DNA of 64,000 nucleotides from Sphingobium sp. 15-1 (lineage in GTDB: Bacteria; Pseudomonadota; Alphaproteobacteria; Sphingomonadales; Sphingomonadaceae), in NCBI RefSeq assembly GCF_013375535.1, contig NZ_JABXJG010000001.1, positions 1,426,001 to 1,490,000 of the forward strand. The letters are read 5' to 3'. Each line of letters opens with the position of its first letter. The first letter of the stretch is position 1. The notes beneath the pieces were generated by a model. The model made no database searches. It was not told where the DNA came from and was given only the letters and a program-made list of their open reading frames with translations. A program made the translations under genes and the position numbers. Below are positions 17,811 to 25,445 of the stretch, in pieces.

Positions 17811-20129
17811 ATGCCATCTTTCGCATCCGCCCTTGAAACCACCTTGCATAATGCGCTGACCCACGCTTCGGAGCGTCGTCACGAATATGCGACGCTGGAG
17901 CATCTGCTGCTCGCGCTCATCGACGATGAACATGCGTCGAAGGTGATGCAGGCCTGCGGCGTGGAGCTTGGCGAATTGTCCGACGCGGTGACGCAATATC
18001 TGGACTCCGAACTGGACAGCCTGAAGGTGGAGGGCGCAAGCGACCCCTCGCCCACCAGCGGCTTCCAGCGGGTGGTCCAACGCGCGATCCTGCACGTCCA
18101 GTCCTCTGGAAAAGATGAAGTGACGGGAGCCAATGTGCTCGTCGCGCTTTTCTCCGAGCGGGAGAGTTACGCCGTCTATTTCCTCCAGCAGCAGGATATG
18201 AGCCGCCTGGATGCCGTCAGCTATATCAGCCACGGCGTCGGCAAGGGCACGGCCGCCCCTGAGCAGCGCGAGACCAAGGGCGCTCAGGAGGAGGAAAAGA
18301 AGGCGCAGGACAGCAAGGGCAAGAAGGACAGTGCCTTGGAGCAGTTCACCGTCAACCTCAATGAGAAGGCGGCGCGGGGCAAGGTTGACCCGCTGATCGG
18401 CCGCGCTTCCGAAGTCGATCGGACGATCCAGATCCTCTGCCGCCGGTCGAAAAACAACCCGCTCTATGTGGGCGATCCGGGCGTGGGCAAGACCGCCATC
18501 GCGGAAGGCTTGGCGCGCAAGATCGTGGAGGGCGAGGTTCCCGATGTCCTCAAGGAAGCGGTGATCTACTCGCTCGACATGGGCGCGCTGCTGGCCGGCA
18601 CCCGCTATCGCGGCGATTTCGAGGAACGGCTAAAGGCGGTCGTCACCGAGTTGGAGAAGATGCCCCACGCGGTCCTCTTCATCGACGAGATTCACACGGT
18701 AATCGGCGCGGGCGCAACGTCAGGCGGCGCGATGGATGCATCCAACCTGCTGAAGCCCGCTCTATCGGGCGGCACGATCCGCTGCATCGGCTCCACCACC
18801 TACAAGGAGTTCCGCAACCATTTCGAGAAGGACCGCGCCCTGCTGCGCCGTTTCCAGAAAATCGACGTCAACGAACCCACGGTCGAGGACACGATCAAGA
18901 TTCTCGCTGGGCTGCGCAGCGCCTTTGAGGAGCATCACAACGTCAAATACACTCCCGACGCGATCAAGGCGGCGGTGGAACTGTCGGCGCGCTACATCAA
19001 CGACCGCAAGCTGCCGGACAAGGCGATCGACGTGATCGATGAGGTCGGCGCGATGCAGATGCTGGTGGTGCCGAGCAAGCGCAAGAAGACGATCACGCCC
19101 AGGGAGATTGAGCAGGTCATAGCGACCATGGCTCGCATTCCTCCCAAGACCGTCTCGGCGGACGACAAGTCGGTCCTCGAAACGCTCGACACGGATTTGA
19201 AGCGCGTCGTCTTCGGCCAGAACCGGGCGATCGAGGTGCTGTCCTCCGCGATCAAGCTGTCGCGGGCGGGCCTGCGCGATCCCGACAAGCCGATCGGCAA
19301 CTATCTCTTCTCCGGCCCCACCGGCGTCGGCAAGACGGAGGTTGCGCGGCAGCTCGCCCATCTGCTCGGCATCCCGCTCCAGCGCTTCGACATGTCGGAA
19401 TATATGGAACGCCATTCGGTCAGCCGCCTGATCGGCGCGCCTCCGGGCTATGTCGGCTATGACCAGGGCGGCCTGCTGACCGATGCGGTCGACCAGAATC
19501 CGCACTGCGTGCTGCTGCTCGACGAGGTCGAAAAGGCTCACCCGGACCTGTTCAACATATTGTTGCAGGTGATGGACAATGGCCGCCTGACCGATCACCA
19601 TGGCAAGTCGGTGGATTTCCGCAACACCATCCTCATCATGACCACCAATGCCGGCGCGTCGGACATGGCGAAGGAAAGCATTGGCTTTGGTGAGTTCACC
19701 CGCGAAGATGTGCAGGAGGACGCGGTGAAGAAGCTCTTCACCCCGGAATTCCGCAACCGCCTGGATGCGGTGGTGCCCTTCGGCTATCTGCCGCCGGAAA
19801 TCGTGGCGCGGGTCATCGACAAGTTCGTGCTGCAACTCGAACTGCAACTGGCCGACCGCGACGTCCACATCACCCTGGACGACGAGGCGAAGGCCTGGCT
19901 CACCAAGCGCGGCTATGACAAGCTCTATGGCGCCCGCCCGATGGGCCGTCTGATGCAGGAGAAGATCAAGCAGCCGCTGGCCGAGGAACTGCTGTTCGGC
20001 AAGCTGGTCCATGGCGGAGAGGTCCATGTCCGGCTGAAGGACGACGCCCTCGCCTTCGAAATCACCCCCGCCGCCCCCAAAAAAGGCAAGAAGGGCGGCA
20101 AGGCGAAGCCGGCGGAATCAGCCAAGTAA
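17811..20129 (+). CDS. clpA: ATP-dependent Clp protease ATP-binding subunit ClpA
   Basis: A 772-residue AAA+ unfoldase that feeds substrates into ClpP. Domains in order: ClpA N-domain (MPSFASALETTLHNAL... two repeats, residues 1-150), first AAA module with Walker A GDPGVGKT near residue 221 and VLFIDEIHTVIGAG, second AAA module with Walker A GPTGVGKT near 502 and LLLDEVEKAHPD, and a ClpP-binding IGF loop (KESIGFGEFT). The lack of a middle coiled coil separates it from ClpB. A Lys-rich tail (KKGKKGGKAK) ends the protein. No clpS precedes it in this window. A terminator follows (20149-20180). Confidence 0.95.
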   Translation: MPSFASALETTLHNALTHASERRHEYATLEHLLLALIDDEHASKVMQACGVELGELSDAVTQYLDSELDSLKVEGASDPSPTSGFQRVVQRAILHVQSSGKDEVTGANVLVALFSERESYAVYFLQQQDMSRLDAVSYISHGVGKGTAAPEQRETKGAQEEEKKAQDSKGKKDSALEQFTVNLNEKAARGKVDPLIGRASEVDRTIQILCRRSKNNPLYVGDPGVGKTAIAEGLARKIVEGEVPDVLKEAVIYSLDMGALLAGTRYRGDFEERLKAVVTELEKMPHAVLFIDEIHTVIGAGATSGGAMDASNLLKPALSGGTIRCIGSTTYKEFRNHFEKDRALLRRFQKIDVNEPTVEDTIKILAGLRSAFEEHHNVKYTPDAIKAAVELSARYINDRKLPDKAIDVIDEVGAMQMLVVPSKRKKTITPREIEQVIATMARIPPKTVSADDKSVLETLDTDLKRVVFGQNRAIEVLSSAIKLSRAGLRDPDKPIGNYLFSGPTGVGKTEVARQLAHLLGIPLQRFDMSEYMERHSVSRLIGAPPGYVGYDQGGLLTDAVDQNPHCVLLLDEVEKAHPDLFNILLQVMDNGRLTDHHGKSVDFRNTILIMTTNAGASDMAKESIGFGEFTREDVQEDAVKKLFTPEFRNRLDAVVPFGYLPPEIVARVIDKFVLQLELQLADRDVHITLDDEAKAWLTKRGYDKLYGARPMGRLMQEKIKQPLAEELLFGKLVHGGEVHVRLKDDALAFEITPAAPKKGKKGGKAKPAESAK

Positions 20130-20148
20130 AAGCCGGCGGGAATCAATG

Positions 20149-20180
20149 AAAAGGGCGGCCCAACGGGTCGCCCTTTTTCT
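20149..20180 (+). terminator. Rho-independent terminator of clpA
   Basis: AAGGGCGGCCC and GGGTCGCCCTT arms with one G-U pair and an AAC loop are followed by TTTTTC. It starts 20 bp past the clpA stop. Confidence 0.88.
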
Positions 20181-20288
20181 TGAGCAATGCTAAACCCGCC
20201 GGATGGGACTGCCGGACCGCTTCCACGATCCGGGGCGCAATCCCCGCGCGATCCAGAAAGACGCCCGCTGACCGCAGGAGAGCATGCC

Positions 20289-20921
20289 ATGGCTGAAACC
20301 ATCACCTTCTACACCAACCCCATGTCGCGGGGACAGATCGCCCGCTGGATGCTGGAGGAAGTCGGCCAGCCCTATGAGATGATCGTGCTGGATTATGGCG
20401 CGGGCGGCATGAAGTCCGCCGATTACCTCGCGGTCAACCCCATGGGCAAGGTTCCGGCCATCGTCCACGCCGGCAAGACGATAACGGAATGCGCCGCCAT
20501 CTGCGCCTATCTGGCCGACGCCTTTCCCGCCGCGGGCCTTGCGCCCTCGACCGGCAACCGAGCCGACTATTATCGCTGGCTGTTCTTCGCCGCCGGCCCT
20601 GTCGAGGCCGCCATCACCAACAAGGCGCTTGGCTTTGTCGTTCCCGAAGACCGCGAACGCATGGCGGGCTATGGCACATTCGACCATGCGATCGACGCAC
20701 TGGAGCATGCCGTCTCCGGCCCCGGCTGGATTTGCGGTGACCAGTTCACCGCCGCTGACGTCTATGTCGGTTCCCAGATCGACTGGGGCCTGAGCTTCGG
20801 CACCATCCCCAGCCGCCCCAGTTTCGAAGCCTATGCCGCCCGCCTGCGCGAACGCCCAGCCTATCGGCGGCAGAAGGAGCTGGACAACGCCCTCATCGCC
20901 CAGATGCAGAAACCCGCCTAG
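20289..20921 (+). CDS. Glutathione S-transferase family protein
   Basis: A 210-residue GST. The thioredoxin-like N-domain starts MAETITFYTNPMSRGQIARW, with Ser in the usual activating position (NPMSRG), then VNPMGKVPAIVHAG and TECAAICAYLAD, the glutathione-binding cis-Pro and SNAIL-like segments. The helical C-domain contains GDQFTAADVYVGSQIDWGL. It conjugates or reduces electrophiles with glutathione in the cytoplasm; the substrate is unknown. GGAGAG lies before the ATG at 20289. The terminator downstream of clpA separates it from that gene. Confidence 0.87.
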   Translation: MAETITFYTNPMSRGQIARWMLEEVGQPYEMIVLDYGAGGMKSADYLAVNPMGKVPAIVHAGKTITECAAICAYLADAFPAAGLAPSTGNRADYYRWLFFAAGPVEAAITNKALGFVVPEDRERMAGYGTFDHAIDALEHAVSGPGWICGDQFTAADVYVGSQIDWGLSFGTIPSRPSFEAYAARLRERPAYRRQKELDNALIAQMQKPA

Positions 20922-20970
20922 AGCGCGTGGAGCACGGCCGGAAATGGCCAATTCCTGCCGTTCAGCGATA

Positions 20971-21086
20971 CGTGCTCCTGCGCAGGCAGGAGCCCAGTTC
21001 AGACGTTGCGATGATCCACTAAGGGCAGGACTGGGCTCTCATGAACCACTCGTCTCATTCGAGTGCCTGCGCAGGAGCAAGGTGCG
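20971..21086. repeat. Palindromic repeat family B
   Basis: A roughly 116-bp imperfect inverted repeat: CGTGCTCCTGCGCAGGCAGG at the left, GAGTGCCTGCGCAGGAGCAA at the right, with inner arms CCCAGTTC and GGACTGGGCT. Other copies or fragments occur at 38771-38804, 40693-40748, 41032-41056, 45404-45508 (inside lnt), 51829-51932, 55168-55197 and 57892-58012. Confidence 0.88.
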
Positions 21087-21147
21087 CTTCTAGGAAACCG
21101 CGCAAATAGATCATCCGCTCCCCATCCCCCACTAAGCCCAAAAAACA

Positions 21148-21180
21148 AAAGGCCCGGCGAACCACTCCGCCGGGCCTTCC
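21148..21180 (-). terminator. Rho-independent terminator of the Bax-inhibitor-1 gene
   Basis: Perfect arms AAGGCCCGGCG and CGCCGGGCCTT enclose AACCACTC. The minus strand continues into TTTTGTTTTTT, so it serves the gene at 21203-21937. Confidence 0.88.
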
Positions 21181-21202
21181 TTATCTCAGCCAGGAACCGC
21201 TT

Positions 21203-21937
21203 TCAGTTCCGCTGATTGCCCATGAAGCGCAGCAGGAACAGGAACATATTGATGAAGTCGAGATAGAGGTTCAGCGCCCCCATCACCACCGACTTGCCCA
21301 TCATGTCCGTACCCGCGACATAGGCGTAGATGCTCTTGATCTTCTGCGTGTCATAAGCCGTCAGTCCCGCGAACAGCAGCACGCCGATGAAGCTGATCAC
21401 CAGATTCATCGCGCTCGACCGGAAGAACAGGTTGATGAGGCTGGCGACCAGCAGGCCGACGACACCCATGATCAGAAACGTGCCGAAGCCTGAAAGGTCA
21501 CGCTTCGTCGTATAACCCCAGAGGCTGAGCCCCGCAAAAGCAGCCGCCGTCGCAAAGAAGGTCTGCGCCACCGACGTACCCGTGTAGACCAGCAGGATCG
21601 ACGAAAGCGACAGGCCCATCACCGCGGCATAGGCCCAGAACATCGCCTGCATCGCAAAGGTCGACAGGCGATTGACGCCAAAGCTCATGACCATCACGAA
21701 CAGCAATGGCGCGAACATGATGACATATTTCAATATCCCGGGTCCCGCCAGGATCTGATAGGCAAGGCCGCTCGACGCGAACAGCATGGCGACCACGCCA
21801 GTCAGCAGCACGCCACTCGCCATATAATTGTAGACCGACAGCATATAGCTGCGCAGGCCAGCGTCGAACGCCTCCCCGCGCGCAACCGTCGTGCCGCCAA
21901 AACCCGCAACGGAACGCGGATCGGACCAATTGGCCAT
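21203..21937 (-). CDS. Bax inhibitor-1/YccA family membrane protein
   Basis: A 244-residue integral membrane protein of the BI-1/YccA (YbhL) family. About seven transmembrane helices are visible, starting with LSVYNYMASGVLLTGVVAML and ending with a C-terminal helix and basic tail (FLLRFMGNQRN). The family-typical TAYDTQKIKSIYAYVAGTDM contains the conserved Asp near the pore. Homologues act as pH-sensitive ion channels or modulators of FtsH; the role here is not known. It is monocistronic, with a strong terminator 23 bp downstream. Confidence 0.92.
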   Translation of the reverse strand: MANWSDPRSVAGFGGTTVARGEAFDAGLRSYMLSVYNYMASGVLLTGVVAMLFASSGLAYQILAGPGILKYVIMFAPLLFVMVMSFGVNRLSTFAMQAMFWAYAAVMGLSLSSILLVYTGTSVAQTFFATAAAFAGLSLWGYTTKRDLSGFGTFLIMGVVGLLVASLINLFFRSSAMNLVISFIGVLLFAGLTAYDTQKIKSIYAYVAGTDMMGKSVVMGALNLYLDFINMFLFLLRFMGNQRN

Positions 21938-22056
21938 GAGATAATCTCCTTCACCGGCATGACACAGCCGATACCCCTATTATCGGCTTATCCCACGCTC
22001 AATTCAAGCGGGGAGCGCGACCTGACTTATTGCGATGGAAAGGTTATAGGGAAATC

Positions 22057-22596
22057 ATGCATCGTCTGTTCGTCGCCATCCGTCCGCCTGCCGACATCCG
22101 CGCCGGACTGCTCGGCCTGATGAACGGGATCGCGGGCGCGCGCTGGCAGGATGACGACCAACTTCACCTCACCTTGCGCTTCGTGGGCGAGGTCGACCGC
22201 CATCAAGCCAATGACCTGGCCGACGCGCTGGCCGCAATAAGATTTGCGCCTTTCGAGCTGACCCTGTCCAGCGTCGGCTGTTTCGACCGCAAGGGTCATG
22301 TCCACACGCTATGGGCGGGCGCCCAGCCGCACGATCCGCTCATCCAGCTTCACCAAAAGGTCGACCGAGCCTGCATCCGCGCCGGCCTCCCGCCGGATGA
22401 CCGCAGCTATTTCCCGCATGTCACGCTGGCCCGCTTCGGGCGGACATCCGGTTCCATGGAGACGTTCATGGCCCGCCACACCGACCTCAAGAGCGCACCT
22501 TTCACCGTCGAAGACTTCGCCCTGTTCGAAAGCCATCTGGGCCAGGCCGGTCCGGCCTATCATATGGTCGAACGCTACCGGGCCGAAACAAGCTGA
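22057..22596 (+). CDS. thpR: RNA 2',3'-cyclic phosphodiesterase
   Basis: A 179-residue 2H phosphoesterase (ThpR/LigT). The two catalytic HXT motifs are present: HLTLRFVGEV near residue 40 and HVTLARFGR near residue 125. MHRLFVAIRPPADIRAGL is the standard N-terminus. The enzyme opens 2',3'-cyclic phosphates at RNA ends to 2'-phosphates in the cytoplasm. ATG 22057 follows AGGGAAATC; an upstream in-frame start at 22030 lacks the family sequence. It is divergent from the BI-1 gene. Confidence 0.9.
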   Translation: MHRLFVAIRPPADIRAGLLGLMNGIAGARWQDDDQLHLTLRFVGEVDRHQANDLADALAAIRFAPFELTLSSVGCFDRKGHVHTLWAGAQPHDPLIQLHQKVDRACIRAGLPPDDRSYFPHVTLARFGRTSGSMETFMARHTDLKSAPFTVEDFALFESHLGQAGPAYHMVERYRAETS

Positions 22597-22753
22597 AGCA
22601 CATCGCCCCCAATTCGATGCGGGCCGCCCGCCCCGACAGTCTTTCCCGATAAGCGGAAACGCGTCCTCACTTCGTTACCGCCTTCCCGAACCGCCGTCCT
22701 GAAAATGCCCTACCAGACAGCAGACGCGACGATCGGCCGCGCCTCTCCCGAGC

Positions 22754-23305
22754 CTATCCCGCCGACAGCACGCCGCAAGCAATTCGCCCGCCTGCATTGC
22801 CCGCCGGATCGGTTTTGTTGTCATCGGCCTGCGCATGGATGACGACCGCCGCGCCGTCAGCATCCAGAAGGGGTGTCGCCCCGCCATTGATCGTGCCGCC
22901 GGGAATAACATATTCCATCTCGCCCCCGCCATCCGCGCCAGCGATCATGTTGGGCATATCACCCATATGCATGCCGTCCGGATTATCCTTGCCATGCTTG
23001 TGCCCGGTCGGGTTCCAATGCCCACCGGCACTTGTGAAGTCGGGCGGCGTGCAGCTCCCGGTCATATGGATATGCACGGCATGCATGCCCGGCGTCAGCC
23101 CCTGCGCATGCACGACGACATGCAGGCCATCGCCCGCTTGCGTCACCATCGCCTCTCCCCGCGCGGAACCATCCCCGGCCAGCAGCTTCGCATGCACCAT
23201 CGGCGCGGCAGCATCGGCAGCGGGCGCACCGCCCGACGAACTTGTCGCGCAGGCCGACGCCAGGACAGCCAGAGGCAGTGCCATAAGGATTGCGGCAATT
23301 TTCAT
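22754..23305 (-). CDS. sodC: Superoxide dismutase [Cu-Zn]-like lipoprotein
   Basis: A 183-residue Cu-Zn superoxide dismutase family protein. The lipobox (AVLASAC, Cys near residue 19) predicts a lipoprotein in the periplasm. Metal-site blocks are HAVHIHMTGSCTPPDF, GGHWNPTGHKHG, and a C-terminal VVIHAQADDNKTDPAGNAGG with GRIACGVL, which also carries the disulphide Cys. The electrostatic-loop region PDGMHMGDMPNMIAGADGG is typical of bacterial members. I use ATG 23305; a GTG at 23314 is in frame but too near the GGGAG. Confidence 0.9.
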   Translation of the reverse strand: MKIAAILMALPLAVLASACATSSSGGAPAADAAAPMVHAKLLAGDGSARGEAMVTQAGDGLHVVVHAQGLTPGMHAVHIHMTGSCTPPDFTSAGGHWNPTGHKHGKDNPDGMHMGDMPNMIAGADGGGEMEYVIPGGTINGGATPLLDADGAAVVIHAQADDNKTDPAGNAGGRIACGVLSAG

Positions 23306-23367
23306 GATGAACACACTCCCGAGAAGGACGCTGCCAGGGCGAACGCGGCAAGGCGCATTTTTGTTGC

Positions 23368-23474
23368 CTAGAGTGCGCTGCGTTAAATCTGGAGCAGGTC
23401 GCGCGCTCTAGTTTTTGTTATCGCATCGTTTTTTTGCAGAAAACCGGTTCCTGCTTTTCCGCACGATGCTCTAA
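23368..23474. repeat. Palindromic repeat family E
   Basis: An element bounded by CTAGAG and GCTCTA that contains TTTTTGCAGAAAACCGGTTCC. Related TAGAGC...GCTCTA elements occur at 36078-36182 and 57748-57815. The rest of 23306-23573 shows no gene. Confidence 0.6.
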
Positions 23475-23573
23475 GCGATCCAAATTGTCACCCGATTTCC
23501 ATCTTTTGCCAGCCCGTCACAATCGGCCGACCGGATCACCCGCCCCGCACAGCCCGGCCCTAAACCCTGCATA

Positions 23574-23603
23574 GAAAAAGGGGCCAGTCTTTCGACCAGC
23601 CCC
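23574..23603 (-). terminator. Rho-independent terminator of the ompA-like gene
   Basis: On the minus strand GGGGCUGGUC and GACUGGCCCC pair (two G-U) around a GAAA tetraloop and are followed by UUUUUCU. The plus-strand form has mismatches, so it is minus-specific. It lies 33 bp past the stop. Confidence 0.9.
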
Positions 23604-23636
23604 TCAATCCATTCCCATCCCGAAGGATGGAAGATC

Positions 23637-24713
23637 TTACTGACCCGAACCCGGACCGTAGGTGATTTCCACGCGACGGTTCTGCAGTTCGCGAACGCCG
23701 TCGGCGGTTTCGACGCGGGGGTTCGCTTCACCGAACGCCTGGGTCGTGATCACGCCGTCGGGGATGCCCTTCGAAGCGACATAGGCCTTAACGGCGTCAG
23801 CGCGACGCTGCGACAGACCGACGTTGTACGAGGCCGTACCGGAACGGTCCGCATAGCCCGCCAGCATGACCTGGGCGCTACCGCAGTTGCTGTAGGCCGA
23901 AACCGCGTTGTCCAGAATGGTGGCGGCGTCAGGCGTGATGTCCGACTTGTCCCATTCGAAGAAGACGATGTACGGCCCAGGGCTGCACTCGGCCACCGGC
24001 GGCGGAGGCGGAGGCGGCGGGGGCGGGGGGGGAGGCGGCGGCGGGGGAGGCGGCGGCGGAGCAGCCGGTTCACCACCGAAGTTGTAGGTCAGACCCAGCA
24101 GCAGGCTGTGGGTGCGCAGCTTGGTGTCAACCGACGAACCGGCGGGGCCACCGATGGTGGTGTAAGCCGGGATCAGCTTAATATCGTCCTGGTTGAAGAA
24201 GCGATACTTCAGCGAAACGTCGACATGGCTGGTCAGCGGATAGCGAACGCCAGCGATCGCCTGCCAGGCGAAACCGGTGTCGGAATCGTTGACGAGATCG
24301 TTGGCCAGCTTGCCGCGCGACACGCCGACGCCGCCGCCGACGAAGCCCTGCAGGCCATCATCGGGACCGAAGTCCAGCAAGCCGTTCAGCATGAACGACA
24401 GGGCCGAAGCCGCGCCACCGAAACCGCTCTTGTCGAGGTCGACCTTGGCGCGCTTGTAGGCTGCCTCTGCTTCCAGACGGAAACCGCCGAAGTCATAGCC
24501 GATATTGGCGTCACCATCGAAGCCCTTGTGGTAGTCCACACCGGCAACCGTGTTGCTGGCTGCACCGGCATTACCGGGGGTGAAAGTGATGTCCTGATCT
24601 TCGACGAGAACAACGCCGGAGTCGATGCCGACATACCAGCTATTGTCACGCGCCAGGGCCGGGGTGGCCAAGGCGCTGGTCGCAAGCACAGCCGCGAGGG
24701 CAAGCTTCCGCAT
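23637..24713 (-). CDS. OmpA family outer membrane protein with poly-proline hinge
   Basis: A 358-residue outer-membrane protein. A signal peptide (MRKLALAAVLATSALATPALA) is followed by a beta-barrel domain to about residue 215 (NSWYVGIDSG... LLLGLTYNFGG), then a run of 21 prolines, then an OmpA/Pal peptidoglycan-binding domain (FFEWDKSDITPDAATILDNA, ADRSGTASYNVGLSQRRADAV, NRRVEITYG). It links the outer membrane to the cell wall and is likely a major surface protein. The proline run is coded by 63 bp of GGN triplets on the plus strand (23998-24060). AAAGGGG precedes ATG 24713. Confidence 0.93.
   Translation of the reverse strand: MRKLALAAVLATSALATPALARDNSWYVGIDSGVVLVEDQDITFTPGNAGAASNTVAGVDYHKGFDGDANIGYDFGGFRLEAEAAYKRAKVDLDKSGFGGAASALSFMLNGLLDFGPDDGLQGFVGGGVGVSRGKLANDLVNDSDTGFAWQAIAGVRYPLTSHVDVSLKYRFFNQDDIKLIPAYTTIGGPAGSSVDTKLRTHSLLLGLTYNFGGEPAAPPPPPPPPPPPPPPPPPPPPPVAECSPGPYIVFFEWDKSDITPDAATILDNAVSAYSNCGSAQVMLAGYADRSGTASYNVGLSQRRADAVKAYVASKGIPDGVITTQAFGEANPRVETADGVRELQNRRVEITYGPGSGQ
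23998..24060. repeat. GGN triplet tract encoding 21 prolines
   Basis: Twenty-one consecutive CCN codons (minus strand) inside the ompA-like gene. The codons are mixed (GGC, GGA, GGG on the plus strand), so it is an imperfect microsatellite that could vary by slippage. Confidence 0.9.
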
Positions 24714-24903
24714 CTGAATTCCCCTTTCAAAAGTGTCACGAAGGACTGCTGAAACCCTGTATCGGCTAGAAAGTTTCATGGCAAGTCCACAATTGGCAAA
24801 ACTGTTGCAAAAATAACGCAGTTAACCCTGTTCGCCCTCTCCGGTCAGCTAATTCGCGGACGCCTTCTGGTAAAAGGCCGTTACACCAAAAGTCATGGTT
24901 CAA

Positions 24904-25407
24904 TCAGGCCTCGATCAGCCCATGTGCGCGCAGTACAGCCAATATGGCCGAAAGGGCGGAACGCGCCTCCGCATCGACCGTCGCGCCCCCCGATGGCGCG
25001 GCGATTGCCGCCATCCGCGCACCAACGACGCGCGCGCCATCGACATACAATCCGTCATCCCGCGCGGAACAATCCTGCCAATCCACGCCATCATGTCGCA
25101 TCGCATGCCCCCGGTCCACGACCCACAAGGAAAGCCCGGCACGCGGAGCGGCAAACCGCCATCCCCCTTCGGTCCAGCAGGCCATCGCCCCCTCCTGCCC
25201 TTCCCACGCCCCCGAAGCATCCGCCGCCACGATCCAGCAGGCGCCGATCGTAGGCGAAGCCGGCGGCGTTCCTTCGTCAGCGCTTTCCACCGCGCCGTGC
25301 AGCAGCATGTCGATCCGCGTCAGCGCCTCGTTATGAAAAAGCTCCTTCTGCGCCTGCCCGGCAAAAAGCTGGGGCAAGGCCCAACGGATAGTGGCATCCA
25401 TCGTCAT
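24904..25407 (-). CDS. DUF2793 protein at the end of the GTA cluster
   Basis: A 167-residue protein of the DUF2793 family, found with phage and GTA tail genes in alphaproteobacteria. The N-terminus WALPQLFAGQAQKELFHNEA is the family signature (AGQAQKE), and the body has the usual GACWIVAADASGAWEGQEG. It probably takes part in tail-fibre or baseplate function; no enzymatic motif is seen. It lies downstream of the gp15 homologue on the same strand (38-bp gap), and is the last gene of the cluster. AAGGA precedes ATG 25407. Confidence 0.82.
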   Translation of the reverse strand: MTMDATIRWALPQLFAGQAQKELFHNEALTRIDMLLHGAVESADEGTPPASPTIGACWIVAADASGAWEGQEGAMACWTEGGWRFAAPRAGLSLWVVDRGHAMRHDGVDWQDCSARDDGLYVDGARVVGARMAAIAAPSGGATVDAEARSALSAILAVLRAHGLIEA

Positions 25408-25445
25408 GATTCGATTGTCCTTTTTCGTTTGAAAGCAAAGCCCGA

